DNA of 47,041 bases from Bacteroidota bacterium (GTDB lineage: Bacteria > Bacteroidota > Bacteroidia > B-17B0 > Aurantibacillaceae). This document shows positions 37,379-46,335 of this stretch, in pieces. The position numbers and the translations under genes are program-made. Below the pieces are notes generated by a model. That model did no database searches. It worked only from the letters and a program-made list of their open reading frames with translations, and was not told the origin of the DNA. Location of the stretch: NCBI GenBank assembly GCA_023251755.1, contig JAHEYF010000029.1, positions 1 through 47,041 of the forward strand, read 5' to 3'. Position 1 is the first letter of the stretch; each line of letters begins with the position of its first letter.

Positions 37379-38473
37379 ATGGCTATTACGAAAGAGCAGG
37401 TGCTGGACGCGCTTAAATATGTAGACGACCCGGATTTAAAAAAAGACCTTGTTACCCTTGGAATGATCCGCGATGTGGAAGTAAATGGAAAGGATGTTTC
37501 CTTTACCGTGGTATTGACCACTCCGGCCTGCCCCATGAAAGAGATGATACACAAGGCCTGTGTAAATGCCATACTTCATTTTGTAGACAAAGAAGCGAAT
37601 GTAAATGTAAACATGACCGCTAATGTTACTTCCACCCGTGGAAACGACAAGCCTTTGCTTTCAAGGGTAAAAAATATCATCGCAATTGCATCGGGTAAAG
37701 GCGGAGTTGGAAAAAGCACTGTAGCCAGTAATCTTGCTGTGGCATTGGCCCGGCAAGGCGCTAAGGTTGGGTTGATAGATGCTGATATATATGGGCCTTC
37801 TATTCCAACCATGTTTGATGTGGTGATGGAAAAACCGGCCCTGCGCCCGGTAGACGGAAAAAACATGATGATACCGGTGGAAAGCCACGGAATAAAATTA
37901 CTGTCCATTGGTTTTTTTGCTGATCCTTCTCAGGCTATTGTATGGCGTGGACCAATGGCTTCAAGGGCTTTGAACCAACTCTTCAGCGATGCCGACTGGG
38001 GCGAACTGGATTATTTACTGGTTGATTTACCTCCGGGCACCGGCGATATTCACCTCTCTTTGGTTGCCGCTGTTCAGTTAACCGGGGTTGTTATTGTAAG
38101 CACACCTCAGCAGGTGGCCCTGGCCGATGCACGCAAAGGAGTAAGTATGTTTCAATTGCCCACTATTAATGTGCCCGTGTTAGGCATTGTTGAAAACATG
38201 GCTTATTTTAGCCCGGCGGAATTGCCGGACAACAAGTATTATATTTTTGGTAAAAACGGAGCTAAAAACCTGGCCGAAGAACTCAATGTTCCTTTGTTAG
38301 GACAAATACCCCTGGTGCAAAGTATATGCGAAGCGGGCGATGCAGGCCGCCCGGTGGTGTTGCAGGAAAACACCCCACAGGCTTTGGCCTTTATTGAACT
38401 GGCACAAAATGTAGCACAGCAAATTGCCATTAAAAATGCAAATCCGCTGAAACCAGAGCCAGTAAACAATTAA
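37379..38473 (+). CDS. Mrp/NBP35 family iron-sulfur carrier ATPase
   Basis: A 364-residue protein with an N-terminal MIP18/SufT-like domain (about 1-90, DALKYVDDPDLKKDLVTLGM) fused to a deviant-Walker P-loop ATPase: IAIASGKGGVGKSTVASNLA, then DADIYGPSIPTMF, then DLPPGTGDIHLSLV. The usual C-terminal CxxC is not obvious in the last 100 residues. It assembles or delivers Fe-S clusters to apoproteins. The adjacent NfuA-like gene 48 nt downstream supports an Fe-S role. The start at 37379 is preferred over an in-frame TTG that forms part of the promoter. Confidence 0.93.
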   Translation: MAITKEQVLDALKYVDDPDLKKDLVTLGMIRDVEVNGKDVSFTVVLTTPACPMKEMIHKACVNAILHFVDKEANVNVNMTANVTSTRGNDKPLLSRVKNIIAIASGKGGVGKSTVASNLAVALARQGAKVGLIDADIYGPSIPTMFDVVMEKPALRPVDGKNMMIPVESHGIKLLSIGFFADPSQAIVWRGPMASRALNQLFSDADWGELDYLLVDLPPGTGDIHLSLVAAVQLTGVVIVSTPQQVALADARKGVSMFQLPTINVPVLGIVENMAYFSPAELPDNKYYIFGKNGAKNLAEELNVPLLGQIPLVQSICEAGDAGRPVVLQENTPQALAFIELAQNVAQQIAIKNANPLKPEPVNN

Positions 38474-38520
38474 TTGATAGAAAGTTTAAAATTTGTACAT
38501 TCGTTAATATAAAAAATACC

Positions 38521-38763
38521 ATGCACGCAGAATTAGTAAACAGAATTGAAAATGCTTTAGACAGTATCAGGCCTTACCTTGCAGCCGACGGAGGAAATGT
38601 GGAGCTGGTGGAATTGTGTGAAGACAAGACTGTGAAAGTTGAATTAATCGGGGCCTGTAAAACATGCAGCATGAGTATGATGACCATGAAAGCAGGCATT
38701 GAAGAAACCATTAAAAGAGCAGTTCCTGAAGTAAAAGAAGTAATTGCAATTAACACGAATTAG
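38521..38763 (+). CDS. NifU C-terminal domain (Nfu-type) Fe-S scaffold
   Basis: An 80-residue stand-alone NifU C-terminal domain: RIENALDSIRPYLAADGGNV, then a CxxC at C46 and C49 (IGACKTCSMS), and IKRAVPEVKEV at the end. It carries a 4Fe-4S cluster at a dimer interface for transfer to targets. It is placed directly after the Mrp ATPase gene, a frequent pairing in Bacteroidota. Confidence 0.92.
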   Translation: MHAELVNRIENALDSIRPYLAADGGNVELVELCEDKTVKVELIGACKTCSMSMMTMKAGIEETIKRAVPEVKEVIAINTN

Positions 38764-38778
38764 GATTTTTCTCCCGTT

Positions 38779-39492
38779 ATGAACACAATCAACTATCTTA
38801 TTGCATTTTTCTGTTTTGTTCCCCTTGCTTTGTTTCAGCAAAACAACACCTATACTTTAGAGCTTTCAACAGATGACAAACCGACTGTGCATGGATTCTC
38901 CTACTGGGGTGAAGTTAAAATCACTTCAAAAGACACTTCGTTTTATTATGCACTGCACAGTAGCAAACCCGATAAAATTGAAGGTTTAAAAAAAGGTATT
39001 TATAAAGTAACCTGTACTTCCGTTTTTAACCATTCCGTTTCCCTATCGATTGAATTGGGCAAAAAAAAAGTGAGTAAACTTAAATTTAAAGGACTGAACT
39101 CTTTTTATAAAAAAGCCCCTGAAATAATTAACCTCACCGAACGTTTAAAAAACAACGATACTTTATACATTGTCTTTTCGAGCAACCATTCGGGAATACT
39201 TGCCTACGAAAAGTTGGGCATCGCAAAAAAAGACGGAAAATATACGGCTATACAATTTAAAGGATTAACCAGCGACGTATTTCAGGAGATGGGGATTACG
39301 GACGCTCAGTTTAACCAGGTGATAAAATTTGAGTTCCAGGCAAAAAAATTAATTTCCAACCCGGCCTGCTATGCACCCGAAATATATACCATGGAGCTGA
39401 AAGGCGAAACCTTTTTATTTTCCGACAACACCTGTTCCTGGAAAGGCCTTGATAATTTAAAAGGCAGCTTGTTTGTGCAAATAGGAAAATAA
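38779..39492 (+). CDS. Secreted hypothetical protein, beta-rich
   Basis: A 237-residue protein with a signal peptide (about 1-20, YLIAFFCFVPLALFQ). A beta-sandwich-like part follows (YTLELSTDDKPTVHGFSYWG, then GIYKVTCTSVFNHSVSLSIELG), and a second half has NDTLYIVFSSNHSG and TFLFSDNTCSWKGLD. I do not recognise a family. It starts 15 nt after the Nfu gene, so it may be transcribed with mrp and nfu, but its secreted nature makes a shared Fe-S role unlikely. Confidence 0.6.
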   Translation: MNTINYLIAFFCFVPLALFQQNNTYTLELSTDDKPTVHGFSYWGEVKITSKDTSFYYALHSSKPDKIEGLKKGIYKVTCTSVFNHSVSLSIELGKKKVSKLKFKGLNSFYKKAPEIINLTERLKNNDTLYIVFSSNHSGILAYEKLGIAKKDGKYTAIQFKGLTSDVFQEMGITDAQFNQVIKFEFQAKKLISNPACYAPEIYTMELKGETFLFSDNTCSWKGLDNLKGSLFVQIGK

Positions 39493-39579
39493 TTTATTCC
39501 TTCATCTGTCAATTATTCTTGCCCTTCTCAATCACCTTCTTCCTTTTTGGCTTTTGGCTTATTACTTTTGGCTTTTATC

Positions 39580-40812
39580 TTATTTCAACCTGTGAAAACC
39601 CCTTAACACCACATTAATTTTATTCGACCGGAAATGGTCAATAAATTCCCTTACTTGTTCGAGGGGAAAATTACAGGATAATTCAACTGTGCGGAAATGC
39701 TGTTCGTAATGGTAATGTATAACAATTGTTTTACTGAAATTGGTGTACCTGCTCTTTGCATCCCTGTCCTCCACAAATTCAACCGTTATTAAATTTTCGT
39801 TCAGCAGGTACAAAGGGTCGTGCCTGAATACCCCATTGGCTAACCACGATAAGAGTATTCCTTCTTTAAAAATTAATATTTTTTTTGCTTTTGGTATGAT
39901 CACCAAAAAGCAAATACAAAAAATTAAAAATAAAAAGTACCAGCTTCCGTGCAGGCTTCCATTTTCATTTATATTTTCGATGGTGATAAAAATAAGCAGA
40001 GCAAAAACGGCCACCACTAATTTTATTCCCCCATACCCGGTAGCTCTGCCCATTACACTTGAAAGAATAGGGACTGAATTCTGGAGGTAAACATTTCTCA
40101 CATCCGTTTTTATTTTATTTCCCATCACATCCTGGTTCAGCAGTATACACACGTGCCGGTACAAATCGGGCAACTCCTTGTTAAACTGTTCGGGCGACTC
40201 AAACCAGTGTTCCACTATCACCGAAAAAAATTCGTTTACATTGGTACCGCCGTATTTCCTAAAAATACTACGCTTTCCTACTTTCAGTTTATGAAATTCA
40301 TTCTGACCCGTAGCAATTGCTTTGGGAAAATAGCCTTCAAAAAAATAATCGTTTTCATCTCCCTTAAAACTATTGAACCTAAGCGCATGTGCAAACTCGT
40401 GCAGGCCCAGGTTAAAATTATCGTGTTCCCGGCTGATCCCAATCATAATGTCGCGCCACGAAAAACACATAAACCCGGCCAGGTTGGTTTCTCCCTTGTG
40501 GTAATTCTTGGTGTGCGGGTTCTGGTATACATCGGGGTAAACAAGTATGTACTCAAAGTAATGGAGCATAAAATAGTCCAGGCCAAAAGTTAACTGTATA
40601 GCGCAGGCCGAAATCATGACCCTTACTTCATCTGTTATTTCAAAATTCTGACGGGGTACAAATTTTTTACTTTCTGTAAACTGGTGCAGACGTTTCCTGA
40701 AACGTGTCTGTTGCGAAAGGCTTAACTTTTTGTAATAAGGAAATTTTTCGGCCAATATCAATATCATCCGTGCATCGTTCACCGGGCCTTGTATGTGGGT
40801 GGGAAACATCAT
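39580..40812 (-). CDS. MtfA-like (M90) zinc peptidase with membrane-anchored C-terminal extension
   Basis: A 410-residue protein. An M90-type metallopeptidase domain occupies about 30-255: PRQNFEITDEVRVMISACA, CFSWRDIMIG, the zinc motif HEFAHALRF (H138, E139, H142) and EFFSVIVEHWFE with a distal Glu. It then has two membrane helices (about 268-285 and 295-315) and a cytosolic PH-like tail (about 320-410, WLANGVFRHDPLYLL). E. coli MtfA is soluble, about 265 residues, and modulates the Mlc repressor. The C-terminal membrane extension is characteristic of this variant. Confidence 0.85.
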   Translation of the reverse strand: MMFPTHIQGPVNDARMILILAEKFPYYKKLSLSQQTRFRKRLHQFTESKKFVPRQNFEITDEVRVMISACAIQLTFGLDYFMLHYFEYILVYPDVYQNPHTKNYHKGETNLAGFMCFSWRDIMIGISREHDNFNLGLHEFAHALRFNSFKGDENDYFFEGYFPKAIATGQNEFHKLKVGKRSIFRKYGGTNVNEFFSVIVEHWFESPEQFNKELPDLYRHVCILLNQDVMGNKIKTDVRNVYLQNSVPILSSVMGRATGYGGIKLVVAVFALLIFITIENINENGSLHGSWYFLFLIFCICFLVIIPKAKKILIFKEGILLSWLANGVFRHDPLYLLNENLITVEFVEDRDAKSRYTNFSKTIVIHYHYEQHFRTVELSCNFPLEQVREFIDHFRSNKINVVLRGFHRLK

Positions 40813-40936
40813 GTTTAAGTAGCAGGTATCTGGTAGTAAGTAGCAGGCTTTAGTCAGGGTACTTGTTACTTACTGCTTGCTACCTTATATCTGCTACCAA
40901 ATACTCCATGGTGCAAAATAAGACATTTAGGCCGTA

Positions 40937-41419
40937 TCAAAAAACGGACTTCAGTTTTTCAGTAATTTTTAAAACGGCTGGACACACCAAAGTATTGCGA
41001 TAACTAAGTTTTAACAACTGGTACATTTTTTTACGGTTGGTGTGCGGGTATTCGCGGCAGGCTGTAGGGCGGTCTTCATAAACCATGCAGTAATTTTCAG
41101 CATCTAAAAACGGGCAAGGTGCGGTGTTCAGGACATAGTCTTTTTCTTCGTCGAGGTGTAAATATTTTTCGATAAAGTTGCCGGGCTTTAATTTTAAGCG
41201 CCGGGCCACGCGTTCAATGTCTTTTTGGTAAAATATGGGGCTGGTGGTTTTACAGCAGTTGGCACAGCTCAGGCAGTCTGTTTCTTTAAAAGCTTCATCG
41301 TGCGCTTCATGAAAAACATCGTCTAAGTTTTTAGGGGTATTGCGCCCTAATTTATCATAAAAGAGTTTATTCTCCTTTTTTTGTTTCTCGGCTTTCTCTT
41401 TAAAGGCGGGTACATTCAT
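40937..41419 (-). CDS. YkgJ family cysteine-cluster protein
   Basis: A 160-residue protein with the CxxCxxCC-like cluster CLSCANCCKTT, then APCPFLDAENYCMVYEDRPTACREYP (quoted as CPFLDAENYCMVY and RPTACREYP), the typical eight-Cys metal-binding pattern of YkgJ/CxxCxxCC proteins. Probably binds zinc or an Fe-S cluster; function unknown. It lies 18 nt downstream of the FtsB-like gene on the same strand, so the two are probably co-transcribed. Confidence 0.88.
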   Translation of the reverse strand: MNVPAFKEKAEKQKKENKLFYDKLGRNTPKNLDDVFHEAHDEAFKETDCLSCANCCKTTSPIFYQKDIERVARRLKLKPGNFIEKYLHLDEEKDYVLNTAPCPFLDAENYCMVYEDRPTACREYPHTNRKKMYQLLKLSYRNTLVCPAVLKITEKLKSVF

Positions 41420-41437
41420 TGCGTTTTCAGCGGGGCC

Positions 41438-41725
41438 TTACTTGCTTACAATCACAAACACCTCTTCATTGTCTTTTTTCATCAGGTATTTTTCGCGGGC
41501 AAATTTTTCAAGGCTTTTAATATCCGTTTCAAGCTCCTTTATTTCGTTTTTATTATTTGTGATGGCTTCCACATAATAATCGCGTTCCGCGGCCAGTTTA
41601 TTTACCTGTTGGCGCAGCTCCATTTGTGTAAACACATCGTTGCGGTCGAAAAAGCACAGCCATACCATCAGCCCAACAACCGTGAGCAGGTATTTATTCA
41701 GAATTATTGTTAAAGTCTTTTTCAA
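41438..41725 (-). CDS. FtsB/DivIC-like septum formation protein
   Basis: A 95-residue protein from a TTG at 41725 (LKKTLTIILNKYLL). The frame extends 46 codons further upstream but crosses a -7 promoter box at 41781-41774, so the long start is unlikely. It has one membrane helix at about 8-25 (LNKYLLTVVGLMVWLCFF), a periplasmic coiled coil at about 33-75 and the FtsB-type finish LEKFAREKYLMKKDNEEVFVI. It would link to FtsL/FtsQ in the divisome. It is followed closely by the YkgJ gene, and the divergent neighbour is an L,D-transpeptidase, another cell-wall gene. Confidence 0.88.
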   Translation of the reverse strand: MKKTLTIILNKYLLTVVGLMVWLCFFDRNDVFTQMELRQQVNKLAAERDYYVEAITNNKNEIKELETDIKSLEKFAREKYLMKKDNEEVFVIVSK

Positions 41726-41773
41726 GGGCTGTAATCGGATTATTTCTTTATTTATCTTAGAACCGGGTTTTAG

Positions 41774-41781
41774 CAAAAGTA
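41774..41781 (-). promoter_or_regulatory. -7 promoter element of the ftsB-like gene
   Basis: On the minus strand TACTTTTG matches TAnnTTTG perfectly; no clear TTTG lies 19 nt further upstream. It is the main argument for the downstream TTG start at 41725. Confidence 0.5.
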
Positions 41782-41813
41782 GCAACAAATCCCTTCTAAT
41801 TTTACCATTGCTG

Positions 41814-42584
41814 ATGGAGTTTATTAAACATCGCCTGTTCAAAATAAGTATTTGTGCCTGCACCGGCCTTGTTGCCTTGCTTTTAGCAAGTGCCTTTTAT
41901 ACAGGAGATGCCGGTTTTAAAGCGGAACAGTTAAAAAATAAAAAAGTAAAAACGGCTTATACCGAAAAGTGGGAGGCCCTGCAAAAAGAAATAAGGGCAA
42001 AAGGCATTGGCGAAAAATACGGGCTGTTGTTAAGGGTATTTAAACAGGAAAAAAAATTAGAGGCCTGGATTAAAAACAACAACCAGCAAAGCTATACCCT
42101 GTTAAAAACCTACGACATTTGTGCCTCTTCCGGAACCTTGGGGCCCAAACGAAAAGAAGGGGACGGGCAGGTACCTGAAGGCTTTTACACCATCGACCTG
42201 TTTAACCCCAACAGCAATTACTACCTGTCGTTAAGAGTAAGTTACCCCAACAGTTCCGACAAAATACTAAGCTATAAAAAATACCCAGGCGGGGCTATTA
42301 TGATACACGGCAATTGTGTAACCATTGGCTGTATACCTATAACCGACGATAAAATAAAGGAGCTTTATATACTGGCCCTCGAAGCCAGAAACAACGGAAG
42401 CACTCTCCCTGTGCATATATATCCCTGTTACCTAAGCGATGCAAACCTTCAATCATTAGAACAAAACTACAGCAGCAGCCTCCTTGCTTTTTGGAAAAAC
42501 CTGCAACCTGTGTACGATTACTTTTTAAAAAACAAGTGCTCTCCTACCATTAAAGTGGCCAAAGACGGGAAGTATTATTTTTGA
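41814..42584 (+). CDS. L,D-transpeptidase (YkuD domain) family protein
   Basis: A 256-residue protein from the ATG at 41814 (MEFIKHRLFK); a longer frame begins inside the ftsB gene and is not plausible. An N-terminal membrane anchor or signal is at about 10-28. The YkuD active site is IMIHGNCVTIGCIPITD with H165 and C173. Upstream lies GDGQVPEGFYTIDLFNP, a YkuD signature. It forms or remodels 3-3 crosslinks, or acts as a murein-modifying enzyme, in the periplasm. The divergent pairing with ftsB links both to cell-wall synthesis. Confidence 0.88.
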   Translation: MEFIKHRLFKISICACTGLVALLLASAFYTGDAGFKAEQLKNKKVKTAYTEKWEALQKEIRAKGIGEKYGLLLRVFKQEKKLEAWIKNNNQQSYTLLKTYDICASSGTLGPKRKEGDGQVPEGFYTIDLFNPNSNYYLSLRVSYPNSSDKILSYKKYPGGAIMIHGNCVTIGCIPITDDKIKELYILALEARNNGSTLPVHIYPCYLSDANLQSLEQNYSSSLLAFWKNLQPVYDYFLKNKCSPTIKVAKDGKYYF

Positions 42585-42929
42585 GTTTATTGCCAGGTCT
42601 TTCATTCCTGTAACAGTGTCCTGTTAATAAATTGAACAAAAATTGAATGCAGACATATTTGAATACTTCGACGTAGTACTCATTGAAATTCCAATAAAAA
42701 TAATAAAAGCCTACAATTACTCAAATCATTTGTATCAACACTGACTTTTAGTAGCAGTAAGGTCGATTTTATTTCATATATGTTTCACTTTGTCCTGAAC
42801 TTTAATAAATTTGCTATGCTTTTTATTTAAGGGAGGCATTTCTTAATTTATTTTACTTGCATCTTTTTCATTTTCTATCAGGGGTGTTGAGCCCCTGATC
42901 AACCTGTTTATAACAAAAGAATACAAAAA
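42585..42929 (+). other. 345-nt intergenic leader region with a hairpin
   Basis: AT-rich spacer ahead of the STAS-like/kinase operon. The notable element is an 8-bp stem (ATCAGGGG 42877-42884, CCCCTGAT 42892-42899) with a 7-nt loop, ending 30 nt before the start codon. It could lie in the transcript leader or end an upstream transcript. I find no stress direct repeat here. Confidence 0.5.
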
Positions 42930-43334
42930 ATGGAGCAGCAAACACTTGTCAGAAAACAGCTGAAACGAAGAGTAGACACTCCTTACATCAGTATCTGGAA
43001 AGAAGAAGGGATCATCAATTGTGTTTTTACAGACAACCTGATCATTAACATCGAAACGGCACAGCACTGTGTAAACGAAAGGGTGCTGTTTTCGGAAGGG
43101 CAAGCATACCCCTGCCTGATTAACTTAAGGGGAGTGAAATCGATGAACCGGGATGCAAGGGAATACTTAGCCACAGAAGGTACTCATTTGATAAAGGCCG
43201 GCGCATTCCTTACCAGTTCTGCGCTTACAAAAATGCTGGGGAACATGTTTCTTGCCATTAACAAACCCAACATCCCTTCCAGGTTATTTTCCAACAGGGC
43301 AACAGCCATTGCATGGTTGAAAAAACACCAGTAA
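42930..43334 (+). CDS. SpoIIAA/STAS-like protein (DUF7793-type)
   Basis: A 134-residue soluble protein. Its layout resembles small STAS/SpoIIAA-like proteins: an edge strand YISIWKEEGIINCVFTDN, helix NIETAQHCVNERVLF, strand PCLINLRGVKSMNRDAREYL and a closing helix RLFSNRATAIAWLKKH. No phosphorylatable Ser is obvious at the canonical site, although SMNRDARE lies there. The gene abuts the downstream histidine kinase with zero spacing, so it is likely a modulator of that kinase. Confidence 0.7.
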   Translation: MEQQTLVRKQLKRRVDTPYISIWKEEGIINCVFTDNLIINIETAQHCVNERVLFSEGQAYPCLINLRGVKSMNRDAREYLATEGTHLIKAGAFLTSSALTKMLGNMFLAINKPNIPSRLFSNRATAIAWLKKHQ

Positions 43335-44654
43335 ATGCTACAAGACGACAAGCGGATAAATACAATACTGGAAATTCTTTTGGAATACACACAAAAGGAT
43401 TTTTCGCGCAGCATTCCGGTTTCAGAAAAAGGGGATGACCTGGATGCTTTATCGGCAGGATTAAACACAATGGCTGAGGAGCTTCAGGCCTTTATGGCCG
43501 CAAGTAAAAAACAAGAGGAGCAGGTTGTTGAGCGCACAGCACAGCTGGAAAACAACATCCGTCAATTAAAGGAAAGTGAAGAAAAATTCCAAAAGGCGTT
43601 TCAGGCCAGTGCCGCCGGCATCACCATCACCCGTATTTCTGATGCCACCTACTTAGATGTAAACGATACTTTTATTAAAATGACGGGCTTTTCAAAAGAA
43701 GAATTAATCAACCACACGTCTGCGGAATTGGGTATGATTGTTAATATAAAAAAAAGGGAAGAATTACTGAAGCAGGTCAGACAAAAAGGATGGGCCAAAA
43801 ATTTTGAGATGACCGTCCGCCATAAATCAGGAAGTTTATTGGACATTCTTTCTTCTATTGAAACAATTGTGTTGAATGGCGAAAAATACGCTATCAATAT
43901 AATATTTGATATCAGCGGCCGCAAAAAAGCCGAAGCGCAATTAGAAACAGTCAACAAAGAGCTGGAGGCTTTTTCTTATTCGGTATCGCACGATTTAAGA
44001 GCCCCCCTGCGTGCCGTAGATGGGTATGCAAAAATGCTGGAAGATGATTATGCCGGACTGTTTGATGAAGAAGGAAAAAGGCTGCTTGGGATTATACAAT
44101 ACAATGCAAAAAAGATGAGCCACTTAATAGATGACTTATTAGCCTTTTCGAGACTCGGGAAAAAAGCCCTTCAAAAAACAAAGCTCGACATGAACGAGCT
44201 GATAGAAGGGGTATTGATTGATTTAGGTAAAACCACCCGGCACAAAGCACAAATAAAAATAGACCGCTTACATCCGGCTGAAGGCGATTATGGCCTGATC
44301 AACCAGGTGCTTGTTAATTTAGTGAGCAATGGCATAAAATATTCTTCGAAAAAAAAAGAACCCCTTGTTGAAATAAGCTCTGAAGCAAAAAAAGAAGAAA
44401 TAATTTATAGCGTTAAAGACAACGGTGAAGGGTTTAACATGAAATATGCAGACAAATTGTTTGGTGTATTTCAGCGGCTGCATACTCCCGAAGAATTTGA
44501 AGGAACGGGTGTTGGCCTGGCCATCGTTCAGCGAATTATAAGTAAACACGGGGGCAAAGTATGGGCCGAAGCCGAACCAGGCAAAGGCGCCACATTTAGT
44601 TTCACATTACCCATAAATCAAATCACAATAAAAAATGGAAAACACAGAAGTTGA
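43335..44654 (+). CDS. Soluble PAS histidine kinase
   Basis: A 439-residue kinase without membrane segments. The N-terminal HAMP-like helical segment (about 1-75, DDLDALSAGLNTMAEELQAF) is followed by PAS at about 80-205 (FQASAAGITITRISDATYLD), HisKA with H219 in [11 protein letters not shown], and HATPase_c with NLVSNGIKYSS, DNGEGF and GTGVGLAI. The kinase core aligns closely with the membrane kinase at 4610-6049, including the shared [10 protein letters not shown] block. It overlaps the receiver gene by 20 nt. Together with the STAS-like gene it is a three-gene signalling unit. Confidence 0.9.
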   Translation: MLQDDKRINTILEILLEYTQKDFSRSIPVSEKGDDLDALSAGLNTMAEELQAFMAASKKQEEQVVERTAQLENNIRQLKESEEKFQKAFQASAAGITITRISDATYLDVNDTFIKMTGFSKEELINHTSAELGMIVNIKKREELLKQVRQKGWAKNFEMTVRHKSGSLLDILSSIETIVLNGEKYAINIIFDISGRKKAEAQLETVNKELEAFSYSVSHDLRAPLRAVDGYAKMLEDDYAGLFDEEGKRLLGIIQYNAKKMSHLIDDLLAFSRLGKKALQKTKLDMNELIEGVLIDLGKTTRHKAQIKIDRLHPAEGDYGLINQVLVNLVSNGIKYSSKKKEPLVEISSEAKKEEIIYSVKDNGEGFNMKYADKLFGVFQRLHTPEEFEGTGVGLAIVQRIISKHGGKVWAEAEPGKGATFSFTLPINQITIKNGKHRS

Positions 44655-45075
44655 AATTGTTCTGGTTGAAGACAATCCCCACGATGCTGAAATGACGATC
44701 CGGGCCTTAAAGAAAAATAACCTGGTCAACAAAATTGTTCATTTAAAAGACGGGGCCGAAGCCCTCGATTTTCTTTTTGGAACAGGGCCTTATGAAGGAA
44801 GAAACACCGGCATAAAACCCAAAGTAATTCTATTGGATTTAAAAATGCCCAAAGTGGATGGTATTGATGTGTTGCGAAAATTAAAATCGGAGGCCTCAAC
44901 AAAAACAATTCCCGTAGTGGTTCTTACTTCTTCCAGCGAAAGTCCGGATGTGAGCCTGTGTTATGAATTGGGGGCCAACAGTTATATTGTCAAGCCCGTC
45001 GGCTTCGAAAATTTCTCAAAATCCATCACCGACCTGGGCTTATACTGGTTAGTGTTGAACCAACCTTTAAGGTAA
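44635..45075 (+). CDS. Single-domain response regulator (Rcp1-like, paralogue)
   Basis: A 146-residue stand-alone receiver. It has EDNPHDAE at 12-19, phosphoacceptor D68 ([12 protein letters not shown]), LTSS (97-100) and K120 in SYIVKPVGF. Residue numbering is identical to the receiver at 4161-4598, and both end LYWLVLNQP or FYWMILNKA. It is the partner of the kinase upstream (20-nt overlap). A bidirectional terminator follows. Confidence 0.92.
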   Translation: MENTEVEIVLVEDNPHDAEMTIRALKKNNLVNKIVHLKDGAEALDFLFGTGPYEGRNTGIKPKVILLDLKMPKVDGIDVLRKLKSEASTKTIPVVVLTSSSESPDVSLCYELGANSYIVKPVGFENFSKSITDLGLYWLVLNQPLR

Positions 45076-45086
45076 TTGTTAAATTA

Positions 45087-45134
45087 GTTCATTCGTTTAT
45101 TAGTTAGGTATACCTGACTAATAAACGAATGAAC
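45087..45134. terminator. Near-perfect 48-nt palindrome, bidirectional terminator
   Basis: 18-nt arms (45087-45104 and 45117-45134) are exact complements, and the inner bases pair with one mismatch. It sits between the convergent response regulator and TrhO genes. Confidence 0.8.
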
Positions 45135-45152
45135 ATATAAACGAATAAACTT

Positions 45153-46214
45153 TTATCCCAGCCTTAACTTTTGAAGTTCCTTAGCCAAATTAGGCCGTAA
45201 ACGGCTTTTGTACACCGATAAACATTCCGGGCCGTTTTTAATCCTTCCTTTTCGTAGTTTTCGTTGCTCTTCTATCGGAAGCGCCACTATATCCACACAG
45301 TTTTGTGTACAGCAACCGTTCATTTTAGCAGCGCATTCATCACATTGTATAAACAATAAATGGCAATCGTCGTTTTTACAGTTTACATGGTTGTCGCAGG
45401 AGCTACCGCATTGGTGGCATTGGGCAATGACATCGGCTGTAATCCTTTCTCCTACGCGCTCATCAAATACAAAATTTTTTCCTATGAATTTACTTTCAAG
45501 GCCCTGCTCATTTACTTCTTTGGCGTACTGAATAATACCACCCTGCAAGTGGTTCACATCCTTAAAGCCCTTGTATTTAAAATAGGCGCTGGCTTTTTCG
45601 CAGCGTATGCCCCCGGTGCAGTACATCAGTATTTTTTTATCTTCCTTGCCTTTTAAATGCTCAATCACCTGCGGCAGTTCTTCCCTGAACGTATCTGCAT
45701 CCGGGCAAAAAGCCCCCATAAAACGACCCACCTCACTTTCGTAATGGTTGCGCATGTCCACTACAATGGTATCCGGGTCGGCCACTGCTTCGTTAAATTC
45801 CTGTGCATTCAGGTATTTACCGGTATTTGAAGGATCAAAGTCAGGGTCCTCAATCCCATCGGCCACCACCTTGTCGCGCACCTTGACACCCAATTTGTAA
45901 AAGGATTTTCCATTGCCGTCAACAGCTATTTTAAACGGAACATCCGCAAAACGTTGATCTGAATAAAGTTGCTGTTTAAACTGTTCCCAATTGTGTTCCG
46001 GAACACTCATCTGAGCGTTAATTCCTTCATGCGCCACATAAATCCGCCCGAAACAATTGAGGGCCGACCATTGTTTAAAGAGCTCGTCGCGGAGCAGCGC
46101 CGGGTTTTCAATTTGCACATAGCGGTAAAAAGAAAGGGTAATTCGCTGAAAGGTCTCTTCCTGTAGTTTTTTCTTTAATTCGTGTTTATTTACACGGTTG
46201 TATAATAACGCCAT
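45153..46214 (-). CDS. trhO: tRNA uridine(34) hydroxylase TrhO (rhodanese family)
   Basis: A 353-residue protein. It has an N-terminal UPF0176-type domain with YVAHEGINAQMSVP, and a central rhodanese domain with VDMRNHYESEVGRF and the active-site loop MYCTGGIRCEKASAYF. A C-terminal Cys-rich zinc-binding region follows (CHQCGSSCDNHVNC, then CDECAAKMNGCC). This is the layout of oxygen-dependent TrhO, which makes 5-hydroxyuridine at tRNA wobble position 34. It stands alone. Confidence 0.93.
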   Translation of the reverse strand: MALLYNRVNKHELKKKLQEETFQRITLSFYRYVQIENPALLRDELFKQWSALNCFGRIYVAHEGINAQMSVPEHNWEQFKQQLYSDQRFADVPFKIAVDGNGKSFYKLGVKVRDKVVADGIEDPDFDPSNTGKYLNAQEFNEAVADPDTIVVDMRNHYESEVGRFMGAFCPDADTFREELPQVIEHLKGKEDKKILMYCTGGIRCEKASAYFKYKGFKDVNHLQGGIIQYAKEVNEQGLESKFIGKNFVFDERVGERITADVIAQCHQCGSSCDNHVNCKNDDCHLLFIQCDECAAKMNGCCTQNCVDIVALPIEEQRKLRKGRIKNGPECLSVYKSRLRPNLAKELQKLRLG

Positions 46215-46335
46215 TGATAATACAATTGCAATTTATATTGTCTCTCCCGGGGAACTAAACCATTTCAGATCAGGCTGATGCTTCTTAATCCTAAAATAGT
46301 TCAGTTTTTTGATTTTTAATTTCTTATAAAATAGT

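Noticed and set aside
41640-41813. Upstream extension of the L,D-transpeptidase frame
   Set aside because: It would start inside the divergent ftsB-like gene on the opposite strand and adds a sequence with no signal peptide logic; the ATG at 41814 gives a normal anchor.
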